Source: Emergencia sp.
GTDB taxonomy: Bacteria > Bacillota > Clostridia > Peptostreptococcales > Anaerovoracaceae
Length of the DNA stretch: 64,000 nt
Assembly: GCA_022767345.1 (NCBI GenBank)
Contig: JALEOD010000053.1
Coordinates: 1-64,000, forward strand
Direction of reading: 5' to 3'
The notes below the pieces were generated by a model, which was given only the letters and a program-made list of their open reading frames with translations, was not told where the DNA came from and searched no databases. This document shows, piece by piece, positions 35,841 through 43,619 of this stretch. The position numbers were made by a program, and so were the translations under genes. The first letter of the stretch is position 1. The number at the start of each line of letters is the position of its first letter.

Positions 35841-37658
35841 ATGAAAATCACATTTTTACCACAGAACATAACTTGGGAAGCAGAGGCTGGCGAGACGATT
35901 TTGCAGGCAGCAGTCAAAGCCGGCGTAAATATAGACGGAAACTGCGCAGGTATGGGAACCTGCGGAAAATGTAAAGTGAAAATTATCGAAGGCGATAAGG
36001 AGACGGTAAACGACCATCACCACAAGCTTTCCGAAAATGAAATCGAAGCGGGCTGGAGACTGGCGTGCTGCCACCCGGTGTCCGAGGGCATGGTCATTGA
36101 AATGCCAGAGTCTGAGACGACAGCTTCCAGAAAGAAGAAACTGATTCATCTGCCGGAAGGCTTTGAGAAAGTGCCGCAGGTGGAGAAAGTCTGCGTGGAA
36201 GTACAGGAATCTGACATTCACGACCAGAGAAGCGACGCGGAGAGAATTGTTGAGGCTTTGGGATACGAAAATCTCAGCTGCACTTTCGGCGTGACGAAGA
36301 AAATTCCAGAAGTATTAAAGCAGGGAAATGAGGTTACGGCGACTATCCGTGAAGATGAAATTATCGACTTGGAGGCAGGTGATACCACTTCAGAAAACTA
36401 CGGTGTTGCTGTGGATATCGGAACGACTACAGCTGTTGTTATGCTTTGGAATGTGCAGACAGGGGAAATGATGGACGTTTCCGCTTCCACAAATCCGCAG
36501 GGTGCATATGGTGCCGATGTTATTTCCAGAATTACCTTTGTCATGGAAAAAGAAGGAAATCTGGACGTGATTCACGATGTAATCATCGACTGTATCAACA
36601 AAGCAGTGGACAGTTTTGCTGCAGAACATGGCTTCAATCCAGAAAATATCTATCAGTACGTGGTGGTTGGAAATACTACGATGAGCCATATTTTCATCGG
36701 TGTAAATCCGGCACAGCTGGCAGTAGCTCCGTTTACACCGGTATTTACAGAAGGACTTTCGGCAAGATGCGAGGAACTTGCTCTGACAGGCCATAGGGAC
36801 GCAGAGGTGCATGTGGCTGCTAATATCGCAGGACACGTGGGTTCCGACATTACAGCAGGAATTATCACTAACGATTTGATGGCATGCGACAAGGGGCATC
36901 TCTTTATCGATATCGGAACCAACGGCGAAATTGTACTGACCGGAAACGGCAGAGCAGTCGCTTGCTCTACAGCGGCAGGTCCCGCTTTTGAGGGAAGTTC
37001 TATCAAACAGGGCATGCGTGCTGCAAGAGGCGCGATTGAAAGAGTCGATATTCTGGAAGACCGTGTAGAAATTGCAGTAATCGGCGATGCAGAGCCAATC
37101 GGCATTTGCGGTTCAGGTATTATCGACGCTGTGGGCGAACTGATTCGCACAGGTATCGTGGATAAATCAGGAAGGCTTTTAGGCAGAGAAAAGCTGGCAA
37201 AGAAAGGTATTTCAGAAAATATCCTGAAACATATAAAAGAGGACGACAAATCCAATGATTTTGTGTTATACTTTAGTAAAGACGGTAAGAGCGATGTAGT
37301 CATTACCCAGAAAGACGTCAGAGAAGTGCAGCTCGCAAAGGCGGCTATTTCCGCAGGTATCACCATCATGATGAAAGAAATCGGCGTGACAAAGGCAACC
37401 CTTGAAAAAATCAGCATTGCCGGCGCTTTCGGTAACTACATCAGAAATACCAGCGCAATCAATATCGGATTGTTGCCGAAAATCGATGAAGAGAGGATTT
37501 ATTCCCTGGGCAATTCCGCTGGAATCGGCGCTTCTATGATTTTGCTTTCTGAGAAAAGCAAAGAAGAAGCGGAGCTTGCGGCAAGGAGAATTGAGCATAT
37601 TGAACTTGCGGCAAGAAGCGATTTCCAGGATCAGTACATGATGGCAATGATGTTTTAA
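35841..37658 (+). CDS. Corrinoid reductive activator (2Fe-2S ferredoxin plus ASKHA ATPase)
   Basis: A 605-residue RACE-type protein. The N-terminal [2Fe-2S] domain has Cys35, Cys41, Cys44 (NCAGMGTCGKC) and a fourth Cys in LACCHP. After a linker come the ASKHA nucleotide-binding parts AVDIGTTTAVVML (about 196-208), VVVGNTTMSHIF and LFIDIGTNGEI (about 355-365), ending with GNSAGIGASM. Family members use ATP to drive electrons onto inactive Co(II) corrinoid. It is the functional analogue of archaeal RamA with a different architecture. ATG at 35841 follows AGAGAGGTAG. Confidence 0.92.
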   Translation: MKITFLPQNITWEAEAGETILQAAVKAGVNIDGNCAGMGTCGKCKVKIIEGDKETVNDHHHKLSENEIEAGWRLACCHPVSEGMVIEMPESETTASRKKKLIHLPEGFEKVPQVEKVCVEVQESDIHDQRSDAERIVEALGYENLSCTFGVTKKIPEVLKQGNEVTATIREDEIIDLEAGDTTSENYGVAVDIGTTTAVVMLWNVQTGEMMDVSASTNPQGAYGADVISRITFVMEKEGNLDVIHDVIIDCINKAVDSFAAEHGFNPENIYQYVVVGNTTMSHIFIGVNPAQLAVAPFTPVFTEGLSARCEELALTGHRDAEVHVAANIAGHVGSDITAGIITNDLMACDKGHLFIDIGTNGEIVLTGNGRAVACSTAAGPAFEGSSIKQGMRAARGAIERVDILEDRVEIAVIGDAEPIGICGSGIIDAVGELIRTGIVDKSGRLLGREKLAKKGISENILKHIKEDDKSNDFVLYFSKDGKSDVVITQKDVREVQLAKAAISAGITIMMKEIGVTKATLEKISIAGAFGNYIRNTSAINIGLLPKIDEERIYSLGNSAGIGASMILLSEKSKEEAELAARRIEHIELAARSDFQDQYMMAMMF

Positions 37659-37692
37659 ACGCTTTCTGTGCGGGGCGCATCTCGCGAAACAT

Positions 37693-37732
37693 ATTGACAG
37701 AAAGATTTGGCAAAAAGAATTGACAGAAAGAT
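37693..37732 (+). repeat. Two 14-bp direct repeats upstream of pylB
   Basis: ATTGACAGAAAGAT occurs at 37693-37706 and 37719-37732 (26-nt period). Each contains a -35-like TTGACA but no matching -10 box. It may be a protein-binding site or a slippage product. Confidence 0.55.
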
Positions 37733-37747
37733 GAGGCGGAGGAAAAC

Positions 37748-38770
37748 ATGTTAGATTTTAGCAGAAACGACTATTCCAAAGAAGAATTACTGCGTATTAT
37801 GAAGTCGGATAATCCTGAACTTTTGCAGAGTTTATTCAGCCAGGCACGAAAAATCCGCAAGGAGGTGCAGGGTAATAAAATTTTCGCATATGGGTTCGTG
37901 TACTTTACGACCTATTGCAGAAATAACTGCAATTTCTGTTATTACAGGAATTCTAACAAAATTGAGAGGTATAGAAAGAACAAAGAGGAGGTTCTTGCCA
38001 TTTCAAAATCTCTCATTGACTCCGGTGTCAATCTCATTGACCTGACCATGGGAGAGGATCCTCAGTATCACGCGGAGGACTTTGAAACCGTATGTCAGAT
38101 TATCAAAGAAATTAAACAGAACTATCACACGCCGGTGATGATTTCACCGGGCGTTGTGGAGCATCATATTATCGATAAATTTGCTGAGGCGGGCGCTGAC
38201 TTTTATGCCCTTTATCAGGAAACTCATAATCGTGAGCTTTATGCCAGAATGCGGGTAGGGCAGGATTATGATGAGCGAATGAACGCCAAGCTCTATGCCA
38301 GGGAAAAGGGAATTTATATCGAAGAAGGTTTGCTGGCAGGCATTGGCGAGACCAGCGAGGACATCGTAGATTCTCTTCTGACCATGGGAGAAATCGGGGC
38401 AAGACAGGTGCGGGTTATGAGCTTTATTCCGCAGGAAGGAAGTCCGATGGAACATTGTCAGACACCTGACCGAATCGAAGAACTGAAGATTATCGCATTG
38501 ATGCGGCTGCTCTATCCGAAGGCACTGATTCCGGCGTCTTTGGATGTGGATGGCATCAGAGGGCTCAAGGACAGAATCAATGCGGGTGCTAACCTGATTA
38601 CTTCGATTATACCGCCGAAGTCTGGATTTATGGGCGTTGCTCACAGCACTATGGATGTGGACGAAGGCGGCAGAACGGTGGAAGAGGCGGCAGCCATTTT
38701 AAATGAAATCGGACTTTCCATTGCAACCAAAGATGAATACGAAGCATTTCTCCGGCAGGTGAAGCCATGA
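37748..38770 (+). CDS. pylB: 3-methylornithine synthase PylB (radical SAM)
   Basis: A 340-residue radical SAM mutase. The cluster motif CRNNCNFC gives Cys57, Cys61 and Cys64 (CxxxCxxC). MTMGEDP-like (LTMGEDPQYH), SPGVVEHH and GLLAGIGET segments fit PylB, which converts lysine to (3R)-3-methyl-D-ornithine, the first step of pyrrolysine synthesis. GGAGG precedes the start. It overlaps pylC by 4 nt (ATGA), so the biosynthetic genes are translationally coupled. Confidence 0.95.
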   Translation: MLDFSRNDYSKEELLRIMKSDNPELLQSLFSQARKIRKEVQGNKIFAYGFVYFTTYCRNNCNFCYYRNSNKIERYRKNKEEVLAISKSLIDSGVNLIDLTMGEDPQYHAEDFETVCQIIKEIKQNYHTPVMISPGVVEHHIIDKFAEAGADFYALYQETHNRELYARMRVGQDYDERMNAKLYAREKGIYIEEGLLAGIGETSEDIVDSLLTMGEIGARQVRVMSFIPQEGSPMEHCQTPDRIEELKIIALMRLLYPKALIPASLDVDGIRGLKDRINAGANLITSIIPPKSGFMGVAHSTMDVDEGGRTVEEAAAILNEIGLSIATKDEYEAFLRQVKP

Positions 38771-39885
38771 AGGTTGCCATTATCGGAGGAAAGCTGCAGG
38801 GTACAGAGGCGGTCTATCTAGCCTCTGCCTGTGGCTTTGAGAGTATTTTAATCGATAGCAATCCGCAGGTTCCGGCAGCAGGGCTTGCTGACCGCTTTGT
38901 CTGCGGAGATATTACGGCAGAAGATGATGCAGTGATTGCTGCCATGATGGAGGCGGATTTTGTATTGCCTGCCAACGAGAATGATCAGGTACTTGAAGCA
39001 GTGTGTCGAATCTGCAAAGAAAGGAAACTGCCCCTGGCTTTTGACAAGGCCGCCTATGAAATTACCAAATCCAAGAAAAAATCGGATAAGCTGTTTTTGG
39101 AAAACGGTATTCCGGCGCCGCGGTATTATCCGGACGGAAAAGCGCCGTATATCATGAAGCCTTCGGGAGAAAGCGGTTCGGCGGGGGTGACTTATGCCGA
39201 AACCAGAGATGAGGCAGAGACTTTTTTGGCAGCGTGTCCTGATCCGGAAAACTGGATTGTACAGGAGTATCTGGAGGGGCCTTCTTACTCTATAGAAGTC
39301 ATCGGCGTTCCGGGCAATTATAGAACTTATGCGGTGACGCAGATTCATATGGATGACGTATACGACTGCTGCAAGGTGACTTGCCCGTGTTCGATTACGA
39401 AGGCGCAGGAAGAAAAGTTTGCTTTGCTGGGAAAAAGACTGGCGGAACTTGTCAATCTGCACGGTATTATGGATGTGGAAGTCATCGATGACGGCGAGGA
39501 CTTTAAAGTGCTGGAAATCGACGCCAGAATTCCAAGTCAAACGCCTATTGCTGTGCTGTATGCATCGGGCATGAATGAACTTTCCGACCTTGGAGATATT
39601 ATCGTAAAAGGGAAATTTGAGACGCCGCAGAAAGATTTTGGAAGATACAGCGTTTATGAGCATTACCTAAGAGAAGATGGAGTTGTGCGTCAGGAAGGCG
39701 AGCATATGATGGCAAGCTGCGGACCGCTTGATAAGCGGGCGGATTTTGCAGGCAGCAGGGTAAGTCTTCTGGACAAAGGAGAAAATGGCAATTTTCGCGG
39801 CATTTTTGTCAACTGGGCTGATACGAAGGAGGAGCTTGAGGCAAAGCGAGCAGAAATTTTGAGAAATCTAAAAACCTTACCATAA
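38767..39885 (+). CDS. pylC: 3-methylornithine-L-lysine ligase PylC
   Basis: A 372-residue ATP-grasp ligase joining 3-methyl-D-ornithine to the epsilon-amine of lysine. N-terminal Rossmann-like pre-ATP-grasp domain (VAIIGGKLQGTEAVYLA); ATP-grasp lysines and loop in YIMKPSGESGSAGV (about 127-140); IVQEYLEGPSYSIEV; and metal ligands in DVEVIDD and LEIDARIPSQTP. The start overlaps the pylB stop. Position in a complete pyl operon makes the call secure. Confidence 0.94.
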   Translation: MKVAIIGGKLQGTEAVYLASACGFESILIDSNPQVPAAGLADRFVCGDITAEDDAVIAAMMEADFVLPANENDQVLEAVCRICKERKLPLAFDKAAYEITKSKKKSDKLFLENGIPAPRYYPDGKAPYIMKPSGESGSAGVTYAETRDEAETFLAACPDPENWIVQEYLEGPSYSIEVIGVPGNYRTYAVTQIHMDDVYDCCKVTCPCSITKAQEEKFALLGKRLAELVNLHGIMDVEVIDDGEDFKVLEIDARIPSQTPIAVLYASGMNELSDLGDIIVKGKFETPQKDFGRYSVYEHYLREDGVVRQEGEHMMASCGPLDKRADFAGSRVSLLDKGENGNFRGIFVNWADTKEELEAKRAEILRNLKTLP

Positions 39886-39893
39886 AACTAAAA

Positions 39894-39930
39894 AATATTG
39901 TTAGCAAAACAATATTGGCTATGATACAAT
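39894..39930 (+). promoter_or_regulatory. Internal promoter with palindrome before pylSc
   Basis: AATATTGTT-AGCAA-AACAATATT (39894-39916) is a perfect 9-bp inverted repeat immediately before an extended -10 (TGATACAAT, 39922-39930). It could give pylSc, pylD and pylT a separate, regulated transcript. Confidence 0.5.
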
Positions 39931-39972
39931 ACTGGTAGAATGAATTTGAAGAAGTTATAGAGGGTGCTGATT

Positions 39973-40815
39973 ATGGAGAAATTTACCGTAACACAGGCAG
40001 AGAGAATCGGAGAACTGAGCGGCAGCAGGGAACTGATTGAAGCTGAGTTTGAGACTAAGGCAGAGAGAGATCAGGCTTTCCGCAAGGCTGAGAAGGAACT
40101 GGTTCGCGAGAGTCGTGCCAAGATTAAGACGCTCCTCGATGAGAAGCATATCACTCAGAATATTCTGGTGGGCAGAGGGCTGGAAGACTGGCTCATGGGA
40201 GAAGGGTTCACTAAAGTGGTGACACCTACAATTATTACCAAAGATATGCTGGCAAAGATGACCATCGATGAGTTTCATCATTTGTCAGAGCAGGTTTTCT
40301 GGCTGGACAAGAAAAGATGTCTGAGACCTATGCTGGCGCCCAATCTCTATGTGGTTATGAGAGAACTTCATCGAATTACAGGCGAGCCTGTTAAGATTTT
40401 TGAGCGCGGTTCCTGTTTCCGAAAGGAATCTCAAGGAGCGCAGCACATGAACGAGTTTACCATGCTCAACTGTGTGGAACTTGCCGCTATTCCGGAAGGC
40501 GGACAGCTGGAGGAAATGAAGCGGCTTGCAAGATGTGCCATGGAGGCTTTACAGGTTCCCGAAGAAGAATATGAATTTGTCGTGGAGGAATCTACGGTTT
40601 ACGGGCATACTTTGGACATTGAGATTAACGGCATGGAAGTTGCTTCCGGCTCCTACGGACCGCATTTTCTCGATGCACAGTGGGGCGTGTTCGATACATG
40701 GGTGGGAATCGGCTTTGGTATTGAGCGTCTGACCATGGCGCTGAATAAGAGCAGGACCATCAAACGCTACGGCGGCAGCATTGCCTTTATTGATGGACAG
40801 CCGCTGAACGTGTAA
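39973..40815 (+). CDS. pylSc: Pyrrolysyl-tRNA synthetase catalytic domain PylSc
   Basis: A 280-residue class II aminoacyl-tRNA synthetase core, as in bacteria with split PylS (Desulfitobacterium PylSc is of similar length). Visible motifs are LRPMLAPNLY, motif 2 in FERGSCFRKES, the amino-acid pocket FTMLNCVEL (the gatekeeper Asn is kept; the Cys of archaeal PylRS is Val) and motif 3 GIGFGIERLTM. The tRNA-binding N-domain is a separate gene at 42779. I use ATG 39973, not the in-frame GTG 39964, because GAGGG is better placed. Confidence 0.95.
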   Translation: MEKFTVTQAERIGELSGSRELIEAEFETKAERDQAFRKAEKELVRESRAKIKTLLDEKHITQNILVGRGLEDWLMGEGFTKVVTPTIITKDMLAKMTIDEFHHLSEQVFWLDKKRCLRPMLAPNLYVVMRELHRITGEPVKIFERGSCFRKESQGAQHMNEFTMLNCVELAAIPEGGQLEEMKRLARCAMEALQVPEEEYEFVVEESTVYGHTLDIEINGMEVASGSYGPHFLDAQWGVFDTWVGIGFGIERLTMALNKSRTIKRYGGSIAFIDGQPLNV

Positions 40816-40836
40816 CATATATAGGAGAGTAATCTG

Positions 40837-41652
40837 ATGACAAGACTCAGAACAGAATGGATTACCTACATGCTGGACGGCATGGAGGACTATAACCGGG
40901 ATTTAGCTGCTAAGACAGGCATGGAGCTTGCTGCCCTTATGGCGGACACTTTCTGTGTCAGCAAGTCCGAATTATCTGCGGCACAAAAAAACATAAAAGT
41001 TGCAGTAGTTCCAATCACGCAAGGTGAAGGGATTATCGGAAGCTTCAGTGAGTCTGTGGCTGCTATTGTAAAATCCATGGGATTTTGCGCAGATGTTATG
41101 CCCCATACCGATGTTGACGGCATTTATGATGCAACCCTAGGCGGCTATGACGTGCTGTTCTTTGCCGATGATATCCGGTATTTAGCGCTGAATATCCGTT
41201 CTGGAAAGGCGTCTGACAATAATTATGCTACAGCTCTGGGCTTTGTCAAGGCGCTGCTTGCTATGATGAAAAGAGCGGGCAAGGACCCTGCCAGGGAGAA
41301 GATTCTGCAGATCGGCTACGGAATTGTAGGCAGAGAGTCTGCAGCGATTCTTAAGGCCATGGGCGTTGATTTTGACTTATACGACAAAAATCCTGCTGTA
41401 ATTTCGGACTTTGACGGAAAGACTGTTTCCTCGAAGGAAGAAATCAAGGATTATCAATATATTTTGGATTTTACCAACGAAGGCGGATGGCTGCACAGAG
41501 AGGATCTGTGCGCAGATGTCATTTACGCAAGTCCGGGCGTGCCGTATTCTATGGATGCGGAAGCAGCGGCCTGCTTTGAAATGCAGTCCGTGCACGATAA
41601 TCTGGAAATCGGCACCGCAATTATGCTCGGAGAAAGTTTGTTCGGTAAATAA
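40837..41652 (+). CDS. pylD: Pyrrolysine synthase PylD
   Basis: A 271-residue Rossmann-fold dehydrogenase that oxidises lysyl-Ne-3-methylornithine and lets it cyclise to pyrrolysine. The NAD motif is in ILQIGYGIVGRESA (about 149-162); the N-terminal MTRLRTEWIT and the SPGVPYSMD segment fit PylD. It begins 21 nt after pylSc and ends 9 nt before tRNA-Pyl. Confidence 0.94.
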   Translation: MTRLRTEWITYMLDGMEDYNRDLAAKTGMELAALMADTFCVSKSELSAAQKNIKVAVVPITQGEGIIGSFSESVAAIVKSMGFCADVMPHTDVDGIYDATLGGYDVLFFADDIRYLALNIRSGKASDNNYATALGFVKALLAMMKRAGKDPAREKILQIGYGIVGRESAAILKAMGVDFDLYDKNPAVISDFDGKTVSSKEEIKDYQYILDFTNEGGWLHREDLCADVIYASPGVPYSMDAEAAACFEMQSVHDNLEIGTAIMLGESLFGK

Positions 41653-41661
41653 AATTAACAT

Positions 41662-41733
41662 GGGGTGCGGATCGTATGGATCACATGGACTCTAAATCCA
41701 TGCAGCCGGGTGAGACTCCCGGGCACCTCGCCA
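41662..41733 (+). tRNA. pylT: tRNA-Pyl, anticodon CUA
   Basis: Acceptor GGGGTGC pairs with GCACCTC (one wobble), then discriminator G and encoded CCA (41731-41733). Special tRNA-Pyl features are all present: one base (41669) between acceptor and D stems, a small 5-nt D loop (GATC-GTATG-GATC), a six-pair anticodon stem CATGGA/TCCATG with loop CTCTAAA (anticodon CTA at 41692-41694), a 3-nt variable loop, and T stem CCGGG/CCCGG with loop TGAGACT lacking the usual TTC. It is encoded directly after pylD on the same strand. Confidence 0.97.
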
Positions 41734-41861
41734 TGAAGCCCTAGCCCGGTTTGCCTTATGGCGAACCGCAGGCAGGTCTCACATCAGGCTTTCCCAAGAG
41801 GACGAGCAGGAACTGCGAAGTACGATTGGAAGAAAGCTACGGTGCATAAGGAGGAAAAATC
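41734..41861 (+). ncRNA. Structured leader between tRNA-Pyl and the CobW-type gene
   Basis: 128 nt without a gene. GGTTTGCC-TTAT-GGCGAACC (about 41754-41773) forms an 8-bp hairpin, enclosed by possible AAGCC/GGCTT pairing; a further GCAG...CTGC arm follows before the AAGGAGG of the next gene. It does not show the B12-box or other riboswitch consensus I know. It may be a pylT processing spacer or a metal/corrinoid-sensing leader. Confidence 0.35.
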
Positions 41862-42779
41862 ATGATTCAGATTGTACTGCTCAGCGGATTTTTAGGTGCT
41901 GGAAAAACGACTTTAATGCAGAGACTGTTAGACACCTATAAAGACAACAAAATTGGTGTGATTATCAATGAATTTGGTGAGATTAATATTGACGCAAAAC
42001 TTGTGGAAAGAGATGGAATTGATATTGCAGAACTGTCCAATGGTTCTATTTTCTGCGCTTGTATTAAAGACAAATTTGTGGACGGACTGATTGAGATGTC
42101 CAAGATGAATATTGATTATCTTTTTATTGAAGCCTCCGGTCTTGCTGATCCGTCCAATATGGGAGACATCGTTGACGGAATCAAGAAGGATACTAATGAT
42201 AATTACCTGATTAAGGGAAATATCTGTGTGGCTGATTCCTGCAATTTTCTGGAACTGGTGGAAGTGCTGCCGGCTCTGGAAAGACAGGTAAGACACGCCA
42301 ATGCGGTTATCGTCAATAAGATGGATCTGATTGATGATGAAACCTTTAAAGAAATTGCCGAAAAAATTGCGGAACTCAATGAGACCACCAAGATTTATGC
42401 GGCGACTCACTGCAATGTGGATATTAAAGAAATCGTAGATAACTTCACACCGACCCTGGTGAGAAGTGAAGATACCACCAACACCTATGAGAGCAGACCG
42501 CAGACCTTTATCGTAAAGGCTGATGAACCTGTTGAAAAAGAAAAACTTATCGCTTTCATCAAGTCTATTTCTGACAGCAGCTACAGAATCAAAGGATTTT
42601 GCCAGACTATTGAAGAAGGCACGGTGGAAGTCAGCGGTGTTGTAAACAATCTGATTATTACGCCGTGGAAGAGCGAAGAAAAGACAGAAATTGTCGTAAT
42701 CTCTTCTGTAGGCATTAAGATGCTCAGTTTAATTACCGAAAGCGCAAAGAATATTCTGGAAGGAAGGTTCTATATTTAA
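41862..42779 (+). CDS. CobW/COG0523-type G3E GTPase
   Basis: A 305-residue G3E P-loop GTPase: Walker A GFLGAGKTT (about 8-16), NEFGEINIDAKL, the metal-motif region NGSIFCACIKDK (about 58-69), switch ASGLADPSNM, base-specificity NKMD (about 146-149), and a C-terminal CobW-like domain. The usual CxCC metal motif is CACI, with the last Cys replaced by Ile. Family members are metallochaperones (cobalt, zinc) or assist B12 enzymes. Its place between tRNA-Pyl and pylSn suggests it loads or repairs corrinoid or zinc in the methyltransferases. It overlaps the pylSn start by one base. Confidence 0.85.
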   Translation: MIQIVLLSGFLGAGKTTLMQRLLDTYKDNKIGVIINEFGEINIDAKLVERDGIDIAELSNGSIFCACIKDKFVDGLIEMSKMNIDYLFIEASGLADPSNMGDIVDGIKKDTNDNYLIKGNICVADSCNFLELVEVLPALERQVRHANAVIVNKMDLIDDETFKEIAEKIAELNETTKIYAATHCNVDIKEIVDNFTPTLVRSEDTTNTYESRPQTFIVKADEPVEKEKLIAFIKSISDSSYRIKGFCQTIEEGTVEVSGVVNNLIITPWKSEEKTEIVVISSVGIKMLSLITESAKNILEGRFYI

Positions 42780-43105
42780 TGGCAGAGGCAAAGAAGAGGT
42801 ACTATCGAAAAAACGTAGAACTCTTTGTTTTACTCAATAAAATGAAACTTTGGCCGGCACGAAGCGGGGTGCTTCATGGAATCAGGGAAATTGATCTGCA
42901 GGGGAAATACATCACCATTACGACCCACTGCGGAAAGACGATGCGCCTTTACAATTCCAGAAATTCCAGAGCGGCGAGATGGCTGCGGAACAAGTGGGCG
43001 CTGAAACCGTGCAAACAGTGCAAGGTGCCTGAGTGGAAGCTGGAAAAGTATTCTAAGACAATGTTCGATTCCCATTACGGGAGCGATTTAGTGCATAAGC
43101 ATTAG
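42779..43105 (+). CDS. pylSn: Pyrrolysyl-tRNA synthetase tRNA-binding domain PylSn
   Basis: A 108-residue protein homologous to the archaeal PylS N-terminal domain: LWPARSGVLHGIREI matches LW-SR-G-LH-I, followed by NSRNSRAARWLRNKW and the zinc-type KPCKQCKVPEW (compare KTCKRCRVS in Methanosarcina). It grips the small D/T elbow and variable loop of tRNA-Pyl and partners with PylSc. Translation is coupled to the CobW-type gene (TAATG-type overlap). It ends in TAG, with another in-frame TAG five codons later and then TAA at 43145-43147. Confidence 0.92.
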   Translation: MAEAKKRYYRKNVELFVLLNKMKLWPARSGVLHGIREIDLQGKYITITTHCGKTMRLYNSRNSRAARWLRNKWALKPCKQCKVPEWKLEKYSKTMFDSHYGSDLVHKH

Positions 43106-43163
43106 CGTTTTGGAAGCACATAGGAGCAGCACATAAAGCGTGCGTAAAGAATAGGAGATTTTC

Positions 43164-43538
43164 ATGTATATTGATATGGATTGTCCGTGTCAGGGCAAAA
43201 ATTTAGATAAGTTACTGCAGCCACTCATTCTCTGCATCCTATTACAGGGCGGCGATATGCACGGGTTTGCAATCCTGAAAGAAATTGGAAAGATTCCTCG
43301 GTTTGCTGATAAGGTTCCTGACGCTACGGGGGTGTACCGGTATTTGAAGAAGATGGAAACTTCCGGGCTTTTGACTTCCAAATGGGAACTTGAGGATTTG
43401 GACGACGCCGGAAAACCAAAGCGGGTTTTCAGCATTACGCCGGAGGGAAAGGGTTGCCTTGCCAACTGGGCACAGGCGCTTTCCGACTACGAAAATTATA
43501 TTCATCAGCTGATTGAAATGATACACCAATCGATTTAA
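43164..43538 (+). CDS. PadR-family transcriptional regulator
   Basis: A 124-residue winged-helix protein. PLILCILLQGGDMHGFAILKEI (about 19-40) and ATGVYRYLKKMETSGLLTSKWE (about 54-75) are the PadR recognition helix and wing; a short helix for dimerisation ends the protein. The N-terminus carries CPCQG. AGGAG precedes the start. It is separated from pylSn by 58 nt and from the LysO-like gene by a terminator, so its targets are unclear; it could govern either side. Confidence 0.82.
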   Translation: MYIDMDCPCQGKNLDKLLQPLILCILLQGGDMHGFAILKEIGKIPRFADKVPDATGVYRYLKKMETSGLLTSKWELEDLDDAGKPKRVFSITPEGKGCLANWAQALSDYENYIHQLIEMIHQSI

Positions 43539-43566
43539 CAGCCGTATAGCAAAAGTAACAGAGAAA

Positions 43567-43589
43567 CGGAGCGATGCGCTCCGATTTTT
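43567..43589 (+). terminator. Terminator after the padR-type gene
   Basis: CGGAGCG-ATG-CGCTCCG followed by ATTTTT. Confidence 0.75.
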
Positions 43590-43619
43590 CTCTATATAAG
43601 AGCAAATAGGAGAAATTTT

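Noticed and set aside
41734..41861. Cobalamin riboswitch upstream of the CobW-type gene
   Set aside because: No GCCACTG box or other conserved B12-riboswitch pieces were found.
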